DNA from: CAVZXS01 sp963779325
GTDB lineage: Bacteria; Bacteroidota; Bacteroidia; Chitinophagales; Chitinophagaceae
Assembly: GCA_963779325.1 (NCBI GenBank)
Contig: CAVZXS010000019.1
Location: forward strand, 62,001-126,000
Length of the DNA: 64,000 bases
Reading direction: 5' to 3'
Position numbers and translations under genes: made by a program. Of the stretch, positions 36,759 through 45,869 are shown in pieces. Numbering within the stretch: the first letter of the stretch is position 1; each line of letters begins with the position of its first letter. The notes below the pieces were generated by a model, which was not told where the DNA came from, did no database searches, and worked only from the letters and a program-made list of their open reading frames with translations.

Positions 36759-38093
36759 ATGAAACAAAAAAGCGACAAAGCAGGCCTGGTACATCCTGCA
36801 CAACAAAAGAAAAATGTATTGCACCACCTGAGCATACAGGTATTATTTTTATTGATGATGATGATTGCTTCATCCTTTACTTCCTGCGATAAGGACAAGG
36901 ATGATATCATCTCTAAAAAACCCATCAACCCGTTTCCGGCAATCAGCAACAAGGTGATACTGGAATGGAACGTAAGTGCATTTGAAGCTATGGGCGGCAC
37001 TGCTTACCAAAATACACTGGTCGCATCACGCCTCAATGCTATGGTACATATTGCTATGCATGATGCACTCAATTCAATTGTAACAGTGTATGCAAAGTAT
37101 AACAGCACAACCAATAATGCAGAGGCGCATCCTGTTGCAGCAGCAGCGTATGCAGCACACACCGTTTTAGTAAACCAGATTCCTGAAAAGAAAGCGATGC
37201 TGGATGAACAGTTAGCAAAGTCAACAGATACTATCGCTAATGTTGCTGCAAAACAAAAAGGAATTGCATTGGGCATACAGGCAGGTAATGCTATTTTAGA
37301 TTTAAGAAAAAATGATGGCGCATTTCAAAACCCTGTTGCACCGGTTGCGCCATCCACCACACCCGGTGTGTACCAGGCAGTGCCGCCATTTGATTTTGTG
37401 TTTGCTCCATTTTGGGTAAAAATGCAAACATTTGGTTTGCAAAAGCCTGATCAGTTTCGTTCACAACCCATACCCTCATTAAAGAGCAATGAATATCAAA
37501 AAGATTTTAATGAAGTAATAGCATACGGCGAAAAGAACAGCACGGTGCGGAATGCTGACCAAACTTTCTATGCAAAATTCTGGTATGAGTTTTCAGAAAT
37601 CGGCTGGAATCGTATAGCAAGGGTGGTAGCTGCCAAAGAACAAACAGATTTATTTACCACAGCCCGTTTGTTTGCGCTATTGGATATTGCATTGGCTGAT
37701 TCTTATACAGCCGGATGGGATTCAAAGTTTCATTATAATTTCTGGAGACCTTATACCGCTATTCATTTTAATACAGAAATTCAGTGGGAAACGCTGATGC
37801 CAACACCACCGGTGCAGGATTATCCTTCTACACACAGTGTATTGGGCAATGCAGGCGCCACAGTCCTTACAGCGTTTTATGGAAGTAATCATGCATTTGC
37901 TCTTACTTCCAGCACATCACCCACACCCAATGAGGTAAGAAACTTTAAAAGTTTTTTGAAAGCAGCAGATGAAAATGCAGATTCAAGAGTGATGGCCGGC
38001 ATCCACTTTCGGTTTGCAACAAAGGCAGGACAGGAGATGGGAAATAAGATTGGAAAGTATGTGTTGGAAAATAAATTAAAACCAATAAAATAA
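36759..38093 (+). CDS. Vanadium-dependent haloperoxidase/PAP2-like lipoprotein
   Basis: A 444-residue secreted protein; a long N-region with a hydrophobic stretch (IQVLFLLMMMIASSFTSC) ends in a lipobox-like TSC. The C-terminal half carries the haloperoxidase/acid phosphatase-type vanadate or phosphate pocket: SKFHYNFWRPYTAIHF (Lys and Arg) and DYPSTHSVLGNAGATVLTAFYG (PSTH with the catalytic-type His), with a later RVMAGIHFRFA. Members bind vanadate or hydrolyse phosphate esters; halide oxidation is unproven here. Confidence 0.85.
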   Translation: MKQKSDKAGLVHPAQQKKNVLHHLSIQVLFLLMMMIASSFTSCDKDKDDIISKKPINPFPAISNKVILEWNVSAFEAMGGTAYQNTLVASRLNAMVHIAMHDALNSIVTVYAKYNSTTNNAEAHPVAAAAYAAHTVLVNQIPEKKAMLDEQLAKSTDTIANVAAKQKGIALGIQAGNAILDLRKNDGAFQNPVAPVAPSTTPGVYQAVPPFDFVFAPFWVKMQTFGLQKPDQFRSQPIPSLKSNEYQKDFNEVIAYGEKNSTVRNADQTFYAKFWYEFSEIGWNRIARVVAAKEQTDLFTTARLFALLDIALADSYTAGWDSKFHYNFWRPYTAIHFNTEIQWETLMPTPPVQDYPSTHSVLGNAGATVLTAFYGSNHAFALTSSTSPTPNEVRNFKSFLKAADENADSRVMAGIHFRFATKAGQEMGNKIGKYVLENKLKPIK

Positions 38094-38106
38094 GAGGATT
38101 TATTGA

Positions 38107-38152
38107 TTTATCATAAAAGCATCCCCGCTCTTGTGGATGCTTTTATGATAAA
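38107..38152 (+). terminator. Strong hairpin terminator after the haloperoxidase-like gene
   Basis: An 18-base perfect stem, TTTATCATAAAAGCATCC pairing with its complement at 38135-38152, loop CCGCTCTTGT. The stem itself contains A and T runs, so it can work in both directions. Confidence 0.75.
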
Positions 38153-38208
38153 TGGTTAATGAATTGAAATTCATATCAATACTTTTACACATCAAAAGTT
38201 GAAGATGT

Positions 38209-39036
38209 ATGATGAGCAAGATAAAACAAATCCCGAATTTTTACCTGGTAGACACTTTTACATCAGCAAAATTTAAAGGCAACCCCGCAGCCGTTTGTAT
38301 CCTTGATGATACTGTTACAAAAGATGATATGCAGCTAATTGCAAAAGAAATCAACCTGCCGGTTACGGTATTTGTAGAATTACAGAATGATATTGCATCG
38401 GTTCATCACCTGTATTATTTTACAGTTGTTACTGAAATACCGGCCTGTGGTCATGCTACACTTGCCGCTGCAAAAGCAATAGCCATGAAGTGCAAAGCAA
38501 AACAGCTTCGCTTTATTACCATTGAAGATAAAATAATTACTACAACAATTGCTGATGAAATGGTTGTAATGAGTTATCCTAAATATGAAGCAGTTGAATA
38601 CAAAGCAAGCAACGAATTGCTTGAAAGCTTAGGGCTGAATGAGTGTCATGTAATCGGAATTTGCAAAGAACTGGAAACTTTGTTTATTGAAATAAATGAG
38701 CCTTCTGTTTTAAGAACGGTAAAACCGGATTATAAGAAATTAATGCAAAGCAATCATGAAATAATAGAAGTGGTCATCACTTCCCGTTCGGATGATGAAC
38801 GTTATGATTACCTGATCCGTTCCTTTTGTCCGTGGATTGGTATTGATGAAGATCCTGTAACCGGTTCTGTGCATTCAGTATTAGCAGGTTATTGGGCAAA
38901 TAAATTAAATAAGCAGCAACTGAAAGCATACCAGGCATCTGAACGCGGCGGCGAGTTATTTGTAACAAACTTTGATAATAAAGTAGAAATAGGCGGACAA
39001 GCCGTGTTGACAATGGAAGGTTCTTTTTACTTTTAG
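38209..39036 (+). CDS. PhzF family phenazine biosynthesis-like protein
   Basis: A 275-residue isomerase of the PhzF/diaminopimelate-epimerase fold. FYLVDTFTSAKFKGNPAAVCILDD is the family opening, followed by the conserved ACGHATLAAAKAI and, in the second domain, RSFCPWIGIDEDPVTGSVHSVLAGYW and ASERGGELFV. The catalytic Glu region near residue 45 (AKEINLPVTVFVE) is somewhat altered. The reaction in this organism is unknown; no phenazine genes are nearby. It overlaps closely (18 bases) with the cupin gene that follows, suggesting a two-gene operon. Confidence 0.9.
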   Translation: MMSKIKQIPNFYLVDTFTSAKFKGNPAAVCILDDTVTKDDMQLIAKEINLPVTVFVELQNDIASVHHLYYFTVVTEIPACGHATLAAAKAIAMKCKAKQLRFITIEDKIITTTIADEMVVMSYPKYEAVEYKASNELLESLGLNECHVIGICKELETLFIEINEPSVLRTVKPDYKKLMQSNHEIIEVVITSRSDDERYDYLIRSFCPWIGIDEDPVTGSVHSVLAGYWANKLNKQQLKAYQASERGGELFVTNFDNKVEIGGQAVLTMEGSFYF

Positions 39037-39053
39037 GCACTAAATATTTTATT

Positions 39054-39401
39054 ATGCCTGCCGATATTCTTTTTCACACCATTGACTGGGATTCTGTTGC
39101 TGCAACGGAACATAAAGGGGAAACAGGAGTGGCATACTGGCAAACGAAGCAATATGATGGTTTGCGTATTCGTATTGTTACATACGGCGCCGGTTATCTT
39201 GCTGATCATTGGTGCACTAAGGGCCATATTGTGCATTGCCTCGAAGGTTCTTTTGTAAGTGAACTGCAAAGCGGTGAACAGTTTATATTAACTAAAGGAA
39301 TGACGTATGTCGTTTCGGATGAGTTGAGTTCACACCGCTCCGTATCTTCAGACGGTGTTAAGCTGTTAATTATTGACGGAGATTTTTTGAAAACTGATTA
39401 A
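39054..39401 (+). CDS. Cupin-fold protein with DHWC motif
   Basis: A 115-residue single-domain cupin. The segment YLADHWCTKGHIVHCLEGSFVSEL contains the DHWC motif of a named uncharacterised cupin group, then a second motif-like ...SSHRSVSSDGVKLLIID. Probably metal binding. It is cotranscribed with the PhzF-like gene and converges with the binding-protein gene, with a one-base gap. Confidence 0.85.
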   Translation: MPADILFHTIDWDSVAATEHKGETGVAYWQTKQYDGLRIRIVTYGAGYLADHWCTKGHIVHCLEGSFVSELQSGEQFILTKGMTYVVSDELSSHRSVSSDGVKLLIIDGDFLKTD

Positions 39402-39402
39402 T

Positions 39403-40308
39403 TTAATTTGCAAACTGCTCCAATATTCTTTTCAAATCTTTTTTCTTACCCAATTGTTTTCTGAAAGGATTGTAATAACTGTCTGTAATGATAATATATT
39501 TTTCAGCATGTTTCGCTTCACTCCAACCCGTTTTTACTTTTTGTAAAGCCTCATCATTTTGCTGATGCAGTTGCAAAAAGCAGTCAGTAATTTTTTGCTG
39601 CAGAGTTTTGTCAAGCGATTTTTTTATCAACACCGGCCCCAACGGAATTTCAGGCGAAAGCCATACTAATTTTATTTTTTCTTTATTTTCCATTTTGCTG
39701 ATAAAGGAAAAATATTCAGCGCTGCCCATGGCTGCAAGTGCTTCATTACCAGTGGCAACAGAATCAATAGTAGCCGCATGAGTTTTACCATACACTACTG
39801 ACGAAAATTTTTTTTCCGGCTCAGCTATGCCTACACTGCTTAACGCAAGTCTTGGCACTAAGTTGCCCGATGTAGAGCCGGGGCTTACCAGTATCAGTTT
39901 TGTATGAACAGCATATTTCGCAATATCCTTTATAGAGTTGATGGCAGATGAAGCAGGTGCAACAATTGCTGTTGTATAATTATCCTTTGTGCCTGGCCGC
40001 ACCTGCAGAGCCAACATTGGCTTCATGTCATATTTTTTGTCAGATGCATTCAGCAGCAAATAACCAAATGTATTGATGAGTGCAATATCCACTTCATTAT
40101 TTTGAATGGCTTCAATAAATGAGTGAACGGTGGGATAGCTTTTTACATTCACTTTTATACCAAGAGTATTTTGCAAATGAGTAGCCAATGGTGTAATATT
40201 TTGTAAGCGGTTATTATCTGCATATTGATAAGTTGCCAGTGTTAACTGCTGTGCGGTGGAACAAACGCAGGTAAAGCAAACAAGCAGTAAAAGATAGTAT
40301 CGTATCAT
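39403..40308 (-). CDS. PhnD/SsuA/transferrin-type substrate-binding protein
   Basis: A 301-residue secreted binding protein. Signal peptide MIRYYLLLLVCFTCVCSTAQ; the fold is shown by LATYQYADNNRLQNITPLATHLQNTLGIKVNVK, NNEVDIALINTFGYLL and LILVSPGSTSGNLVPRLALS. Related proteins bind phosphonate, phosphite or sulfonate for an ABC importer, but no permease or ATPase is adjacent, so it could be a stand-alone sensor or orphan. Ligand unknown. Confidence 0.85.
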   Translation of the reverse strand: MIRYYLLLLVCFTCVCSTAQQLTLATYQYADNNRLQNITPLATHLQNTLGIKVNVKSYPTVHSFIEAIQNNEVDIALINTFGYLLLNASDKKYDMKPMLALQVRPGTKDNYTTAIVAPASSAINSIKDIAKYAVHTKLILVSPGSTSGNLVPRLALSSVGIAEPEKKFSSVVYGKTHAATIDSVATGNEALAAMGSAEYFSFISKMENKEKIKLVWLSPEIPLGPVLIKKSLDKTLQQKITDCFLQLHQQNDEALQKVKTGWSEAKHAEKYIIITDSYYNPFRKQLGKKKDLKRILEQFAN

Positions 40309-40423
40309 TACAACAATTGTTGCTGCAAAAATAAGCTAATTGCCGCTGCTCCCTAACCACCGGATCCGGGGATTGTTTTTTGTTTCTACCCGGTGAAAAT
40401 TTGCATTCTTAAACCTTATCATT

Positions 40424-41327
40424 ATGCAAATAATATTTTCAGTTATTGCTTTAAGCATTTTTTTTAATTCATTGTTAGCTCAAAGTCAGGTTGCAGTAAA
40501 AAATCATCATGCCGTTACATCGGAGGTTTCGGCACCGGTTGTAAAAACCATTCAACTTGCAACAGGGGTGAATCTTGAATATGCTGAACAGGGAAATAAA
40601 AACTGCATCCCTGTAATATTACTCCACGGGTTTACCGATTCGTGGAAGTCATTTGAAACAGTGCTGTCGCATTTGTCTCCGTCTTTTCATGTTTGCTGTT
40701 TCGCAAAGAGAGCATGGCGGTTCTTCCAAAACGCAGAAGAATTACAGGCCCGAAGATTTTGCAAAAGATATTTCAGTTTTTATTTAGCAAAAGAAACTGA
40801 AATCCGCCGTCATCGTCGGGCATTCCATGGGCAGTGCCAATGCACAATGTTTTGTCGCAAACTATCCATCATTGGTAAAGGCATTAGTGCCGGTTGGTTC
40901 ATTTGCTGATTTTAACAGGCCGGCGATTAATGAATTTAAAAAAGTAATTGATGAATTAAAAGATCCTGTTGATTCAGCATTTGTTGCGGAGTTCCAGGTA
41001 AGTACAATTGTAAAACCTATTACTGCCGAAATGCTGAATGGTTTTATCAGTGAAAGCCGCAAACTGCCGGCCCATGTATGGAAGGGTGTAGCTGCCGGGC
41101 GGAAGGGAGCAAGTTATATAAACGGATTACAGTCGTTTTCAAAACCTGCGTTGATTGTTTGGGGCGATAAAGATGGATACTGTCCCGAAGAAGACCAGGC
41201 GCTATTAAATAAAGCATTGAAAAATTCAAAGCTGCTGGTGTATGAAGGCATTGGCCATGCATTACACCGGGAAGACCCGCAACGGTTTGCGAAAGATTTG
41301 AGTGAGTTTCTCAACGGTTTGCAGTAA
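40424..41327 (+). pseudogene. Alpha/beta hydrolase, two lesions
   Basis: A secreted alpha/beta hydrolase of about 300 residues if repaired. Intact parts: signal peptide, ILLHGFTDSWKSFETVLSHLS, then in another frame VIVGHSMGSANAQCFVANYP (nucleophile GHSMG), VWGDKDGYCP and GIGHALHREDP (Asp and His). An extra T within the GTTT at 40691-40694 shifts the frame so that AVSQREHGGSSKT is read in frame 3; a TAG at 40785-40787 then interrupts the frame that leads to the nucleophile. Two independent lesions make a sequencing artefact less likely, so this is probably a decayed gene. Confidence 0.85.
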
Positions 41328-41433
41328 CCATTTTAAGTTAGTTTGTTCACCGGTTTTGGTTATTTGCCGTGTATAATTAGTTTTTCAATTTTGCACTCTT
41401 AAATATTTCATTAATTATTAAACTTTATTTTTT

Positions 41434-41940
41434 ATGTTAAAGCATTTATCATTAGCAGTCCTTATTACTGCGCTTATTTCAGGATCGGCCATTGCGGGTG
41501 GCGGTCGTGACAACGAAAGAATTACCCGCGAGGTAAAACTCAATGCAGGGTTTACAAAAATAATTGTAGACGGAGATGCGGACATCTTATTAATCGAAGG
41601 AGAGTCTTTGACTGCTACGATTGAAGACGAAGCTGTTGATGTAAACAGCACCCGTATCACAAATCAAAACGGAGTTTTGACAGTGAAGGTGGCCCGCAAC
41701 CGTAACAAACGGCCCGTTATTAAGCTACCTGTTCGCAGTTTACAAATGCTGGAAGTAAACGGAGATGGCGACATAAAATCCGTTTCTTCTTTAAAATCGG
41801 AGAATCTCAATGTGTTGATCAACGGCGCCTGTAAAATTGCTTTACGTGTTATGGGAACCGTTTCAGTAGACGTCGCCGACGGGTTTGAATACGAATACCT
41901 CAAAAAGGAAAAAATAAGAATCGTTCGTGCAATCCAATAA
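41434..41940 (+). CDS. Secreted GIN-domain protein (DUF2807 type)
   Basis: A 168-residue exported protein with signal peptide MLKHLSLAVLITALISGSAIAGG. The rest is a short beta-helix-like putative auto-transporter adhesin head GIN domain (FTKIIVDGDADILLIEGES, VLTVKVARNRNKRPVIKLPVRSLQMLEVNGDGDIKS). It has only part of the usual repeat stack. Function unknown; surface or periplasmic. Confidence 0.8.
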   Translation: MLKHLSLAVLITALISGSAIAGGGRDNERITREVKLNAGFTKIIVDGDADILLIEGESLTATIEDEAVDVNSTRITNQNGVLTVKVARNRNKRPVIKLPVRSLQMLEVNGDGDIKSVSSLKSENLNVLINGACKIALRVMGTVSVDVADGFEYEYLKKEKIRIVRAIQ

Positions 41941-41956
41941 ACCGGTTATCATGACA

Positions 41957-42086
41957 GAGGCTGTCTGAAAAGAGTTGTTTGCACGCTGAGAGGCAGAGAT
42001 AACAGAGAGCAAAAGTATTACTTATCAATTAATGCTTAACAAATCACAGCATCGCAATTCTGCAAATGCTTTTTTCAGGCAGCTTC
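41957..42086. mobile_element. MITE-like element with IS-type inverted ends, copy A
   Basis: Ends GAGGCTGTCTGAAAA (41957-41971) and TTTTCAGGCAGCTTC (42072-42086), inverted repeats with two differences. No transposase inside 130 bases. The end sequence resembles ends of Bacteroidota insertion sequences, recalled not searched. Confidence 0.55.
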
Positions 42087-42111
42087 TTTTAAAAAATTAA
42101 AAAAATATGTT

Positions 42112-42879
42112 ATGCCTACGCCTTTAGAAATTTTATTAGACCCTGTTTCATTGTACATACCGGCAATGTACTTTGTATTAATTATGTGGGAAGCGCTGTT
42201 TCCTGCACGCAAACTGCCAAAAGTTAAATACTGGCAGGTAAAAGGAATTGCAGCTTTCTTTTTCTACTTCTATCTCTCTACCTACTTGCCATTATGGTAT
42301 GCAGAGTGGTTACCCACTTCGCAATTGTTTAATCTTTCAAACATCCATATTGCAGCAGGGGGAGCCATTGGTGTTTTGTTATATGAATTAGGGGTGTATA
42401 TATGGCACAGGGCCATGCACAGGAGCAACTTGTTGTGGCGTGTTTTTCATCAAATGCACCACAGTGCAGAAAGATTGGATACATACGGTGCATTTTATTT
42501 CAGCCCCTTCGATATGATTGGCTGGACATTGTTAAGCACATTTTGTTTTTCATTTATTGCCGGTCTTCCTGCACAGTCAATTACCATTATGCTGTTGGTA
42601 ACTAATTTCTTCAGCATCTTTCAGCATGCCAATATAAAAACACCGGTGTGGCTGGGTTATATTATTCAGCGTCCCGAAAGTCATGCCATCCATCATGCAA
42701 AAGGTGTTCATGCATATAATTATTCTGACCTGCCGTTGTTTGATATTTTATTCGGCACATTCCGTAATCCTTCTAAATATGTTGATGAAACCGGTTTTTA
42801 TCAGGGTGCTTCATCAAGGGTAAAAGATATGTTGTTGTTTAAAGAAGTAGATAAAACAAAAGATGAACAAAGGGCTTAA
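42112..42879 (+). CDS. Sterol desaturase/fatty acid hydroxylase family membrane protein
   Basis: A 255-residue di-iron membrane enzyme. Histidine boxes: HRAMHRSN, HQMHHSAERLD and HAIHHAKGVHAYNYSDLPLFDILFGTF; about four membrane segments. Members introduce hydroxyl groups or double bonds into lipids. The substrate is unknown. The gene has no obvious operon partner and is preceded by an IS-end-like repeat. Confidence 0.9.
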   Translation: MPTPLEILLDPVSLYIPAMYFVLIMWEALFPARKLPKVKYWQVKGIAAFFFYFYLSTYLPLWYAEWLPTSQLFNLSNIHIAAGGAIGVLLYELGVYIWHRAMHRSNLLWRVFHQMHHSAERLDTYGAFYFSPFDMIGWTLLSTFCFSFIAGLPAQSITIMLLVTNFFSIFQHANIKTPVWLGYIIQRPESHAIHHAKGVHAYNYSDLPLFDILFGTFRNPSKYVDETGFYQGASSRVKDMLLFKEVDKTKDEQRA

Positions 42880-43304
42880 TCACCCGGTACTCGTTTCGGT
42901 TTAGGTTTGCAGCTTCCGTTTTTAAAAAGCGGGATGCTGCAGCGGCCGAAAATTTTTTGATTAAAGCGTCCGACATATAACAAAGTGCTGAAAACTGCAA
43001 TTTGATTATGAAGGCACGATGAAAGAACGTGAAATAAAAAACAGACGATTCATCAGTCTTGCCGTTTATGCTAAATTCAATAACAATTATTAGTGAAAAG
43101 AATCCTCGAATTGGGGGATAAGCAGTTTCAGTTCGATATCGCAAATTCGCACTTCCAATTTTTACACTCACATCATAACTGCTCCATTACTTTTTGTTGT
43201 AAAATTTTTTTACAACAGGGTACCAAAACAAATTTATTGAAAAGAGAGAATGCCGAATCGCAATGCAAAATAATCTTTTTTGATATTCCTTCATGCTCTC
43301 GGCA
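42880..43304. other. Gene-free stretch with no recognised coding content
   Basis: Apart from short spurious frames, I see no gene between the hydroxylase and the TTATACCAA repeat. The region is AT-rich and holds no obvious promoter or RNA structure I could support. Confidence 0.4.
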
Positions 43305-43348
43305 TTATACCAATTCATGCAGGACTAAATTATAAATCTTTGGTATGA
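43305..43348. repeat. TTATACCAA dyad repeat, copy 3
   Basis: Arms TTATACCAA (43305-43313) and TTGGTATGA (43340-43348). Preceded by GCTCTCGGCATTATACCAAT as in copy 2. Confidence 0.7.
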
Positions 43349-43508
43349 TGTACGGTTTGCAACGGGCAAAATAACATTGGCCCTGCCTGTACGTAAGAAT
43401 TCCGGAACAGTAATATGTTGCGGGGTAATAATCTTGTTTTTTAACAAGTTTTGTTTTACGCACCCGGCGTTTCTATGAGAAGCCGAGGTGTGATTAGGGT
43501 TCTGATGA

Positions 43509-43618
43509 GAGGCTGTCTCAAAAGTCCGAGACAGCCTCCTTTTATTCGTATCCCTGATGGAGACAGGTAGTCGTTTAAGCGATTCTCAAGCCTTCCATTT
43601 TATTTTTGATACAGCCTC
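43509..43618. mobile_element. MITE-like element with IS-type inverted ends, copy B
   Basis: Ends GAGGCTGTCTCAAAA (43509-43523) and TTTTGATACAGCCTC (43604-43618), inverted with one difference. The first 30 bases also form a perfect hairpin (GAGGCTGTCTC/GAGACAGCCTC at 43528-43538) followed by CTTTTATT, so they could end transcripts. Confidence 0.6.
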
Positions 43619-43738
43619 TTTCAAACCCTATGAATAAATTTTTTTTTTGCTAATGCTGTAAAACAAGTTTGGCTGAAATGTTATGCAGCACTTTCCGGGT
43701 TAATGATACAGGTTGTGGAAAGGAAGATGGTTTGATTA

Positions 43739-43801
43739 TCCTATCAAAAAATATTATAAATTCTATCATTTTGAGCTGAAAAATGTTACCTTGTGATAGG
43801 A
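43739..43801. promoter_or_regulatory. Putative operator of the Fic gene
   Basis: TCCTATCA (43739-43746) and TTCTATCA (43761-43768) in direct orientation, and the exact inverse TGATAGGA (43794-43801) just before the Fic ATG. A TACCTTG-like -7 element at 43787 is overlapped by the last site, which suits autorepression by the Fic protein's own winged helix. Confidence 0.55.
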
Positions 43802-43808
43802 TTTTTTT

Positions 43809-44846
43809 ATGCTCACACAAAGACAGTTACATATTTTCTGGCAGGTGTTTACACATCAGCCCATTAGTATCTCCGGCATTATGCCATTGTTGGAAGATAA
43901 AATTTCTGTACCCACACTCAACCGGGAACTGGCAGTATTAAAAAGTGATCAGCTTATAAAAGTAACCGGTAAAGGACCTTCACTAAAATATACTGTCAAT
44001 CAAACTGCGTTAGCGGTAGTGCCTTTACCGGTTGATGAATATTTTGAAAAAGAGCCTGACAGCAGGCAAATATTCAGGCGGTTCAATATTGAAATTTTTG
44101 AAACACTTAAAAAAATAAAAATTTTTTCTGCAGAAGAAAATGAACAATTAGAAAATCTTACAGAGAGATTCCGCAACAACGTAAAAAATTTAAATGCGGC
44201 TGAATACAAAAAAGATTTTGAGCGGCTGATGATTGAGCTTTCCTGGAAATCATCGCAAATAGAAGGAAATACTTACAATTTATTGGATACTGAACAACTG
44301 CTGAAGTACAATGTGCTTTCCAAAAAGAATTCGCAGGAAGAAGCGTTTATGCTGCTGAATCACAAAGCGGCGATTGAATACAGCCGGGAGTATGCAAAGG
44401 ACTTCAAAAAGTTGACGGTAAGAAATATTACCGAACTGCATACACTGCTTACAAAGAAGCTGGGTGTTGCCAAAAACCTGCGTAAAAGATTAGTTCGCAT
44501 TACGGGAACGAATTATGTGCCGCCGGAAAATGTTTTTTTAATAGAAGAATATCTTGGCAAAGCTGCAACATTGGTGAATAATCGGAAAAATGTTTTTGAA
44601 AAAGCGTTACTAACCGTGTTGTTCATCAGCTATATTCAACCTTATGAAGACGGGAATAAACGAACGGCCCGCCTTACAGCCAACGCTTTGCTCATGGGGC
44701 ATAACTGTTGCCCGCTTTCTTACCGAAGCATTTCCCCTACTGCTTACAAAAAATCCATCCTCCTTTTCTACGAAATCAACAACCTTTCTGCTTTTAAGAA
44801 ACTGTTTATAGATCAATACGAATTTGCCGTAAACACTTATTTCTGA
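43809..44846 (+). CDS. Fic family protein with N-terminal HTH and altered catalytic motif
   Basis: A 345-residue Fic (AMPylating) family protein. The N-terminal 90 residues look like a winged helix (IMPLLEDKISVPTLNRELAVLKSDQLIKVTG). The inhibitory motif SSQIEGN lies near residue 148. The Fic motif reads YIQPYEDGNKRTAR, where the catalytic His of HPFxxGNGR is replaced by Gln and the second Gly by Lys. Nucleotide transfer may be lost or changed; some Fic groups have this variation. The self-operator upstream suggests autoregulation. No antitoxin gene is adjacent. Confidence 0.88.
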   Translation: MLTQRQLHIFWQVFTHQPISISGIMPLLEDKISVPTLNRELAVLKSDQLIKVTGKGPSLKYTVNQTALAVVPLPVDEYFEKEPDSRQIFRRFNIEIFETLKKIKIFSAEENEQLENLTERFRNNVKNLNAAEYKKDFERLMIELSWKSSQIEGNTYNLLDTEQLLKYNVLSKKNSQEEAFMLLNHKAAIEYSREYAKDFKKLTVRNITELHTLLTKKLGVAKNLRKRLVRITGTNYVPPENVFLIEEYLGKAATLVNNRKNVFEKALLTVLFISYIQPYEDGNKRTARLTANALLMGHNCCPLSYRSISPTAYKKSILLFYEINNLSAFKKLFIDQYEFAVNTYF

Positions 44847-44917
44847 TAACGGTTTATTCAATGGATGTAAGCAGGAAAAAACACCGGGCTTTAAGAAGTA
44901 GTTTGACCATTAAAAAA

Positions 44918-45820
44918 TCACTTGTTGATCTCCATCCTCCATTCGGGTCCGCTGCTAATTTTGTTTTGCGCGGCAAAATTACCCATGTTGACAGCTACAG
45001 AAAATTGAAGCATGCTGTTGAGATAGCATAAATTATTTCCCTCAGCTACGCCGGTAAATGTATTTACATAAGGCATACTGCCGCTGTAGACCAAACTATC
45101 TTTATTGTAAATTTTTATACTTACAGTATCGTTAATTTTAATGCCCGCTTTTTTTATCAACGATTCGTCGATATTGCTCCACACATTACCGTACTGCACA
45201 TCAAGGACAGTAATAGTTCCTTTTATAATTCCGCTTTCAATTGCCGGTTTCTGATAATTGATTGCCGTGATTTTGGCCGGTAATAATTTACCTACTCCCT
45301 CAAAATTTATTTTACCCGATGCTAACCCGGCGGCAGTGTAAGCGAAAATATCGCGGCCGTGAAAGGTGTAAGAATTTTCAGAGCCGGGCAATCGATTTAT
45401 TTTTTCATCAATTTCTCTTACTGCTTTTATACCCATGTGCTCCGCAATCAATGTAAGCGAACCGTTATCGGGTGATACAAAAAAATACCCACTCTTAGTT
45501 TGCAGTACAACTGATTTTCTTTCAGAACCAACTCCCGGATCTACCACCGATACAAACACCGTTCCTTTGGGCCAATACTTTGCCGCCTGATCCAAACGAA
45601 AAGCTGCTTCCCAAATATTGTAAGCAGGTATTTCATGTGTAAGATCAAACACCCGCAATTTTTTATCTACCTGCATGGTTACACCTTTCATAGCGGATAC
45701 CGCGCCGTCTTTTACGCCAAAATCCGTTTGCAATACTACAATACCGTTTTGCGCTGCCAGCCCCGTACCGATAAAAACTGTGCTGAGTAACAAACTTATT
45801 TTTTTCAAATATTTTTTCAT
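44918..45820 (-). CDS. Secreted SAM hydroxide adenosyltransferase-like protein
   Basis: About 300 residues of the SAM hydrolase/chlorinase/fluorinase family (PF01887): VVLQTDFGVKDGAVSAMKGV, VFDLTHEIPAYNIWEAAFRLDQAAKYWPKGTVFVSVVDPGVGSERKS, FFVSPDNGSLTLI and YTFHGRDIFAYTAAGLA. The usual role is splitting SAM to adenosine and methionine with water. The N-terminus MKKYLKKISLLLSTVFIGTGLAAQ is a signal peptide, so ATG 45820 is used; an exported member is unexpected since SAM is cytoplasmic. No halogenation loop evident. Confidence 0.82.
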   Translation of the reverse strand: MKKYLKKISLLLSTVFIGTGLAAQNGIVVLQTDFGVKDGAVSAMKGVTMQVDKKLRVFDLTHEIPAYNIWEAAFRLDQAAKYWPKGTVFVSVVDPGVGSERKSVVLQTKSGYFFVSPDNGSLTLIAEHMGIKAVREIDEKINRLPGSENSYTFHGRDIFAYTAAGLASGKINFEGVGKLLPAKITAINYQKPAIESGIIKGTITVLDVQYGNVWSNIDESLIKKAGIKINDTVSIKIYNKDSLVYSGSMPYVNTFTGVAEGNNLCYLNSMLQFSVAVNMGNFAAQNKISSGPEWRMEINK

Positions 45821-45869
45821 CGTTATTATTTTATTGTAAATACAGTTATAAAAATAATTCATTTGAAAT

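Noticed and set aside
43093..43335. An 80-codon plus-strand frame in the gap after the hydroxylase gene
   Set aside because: Low-complexity, no leader or family, and it runs into the TTATACCAA repeat.
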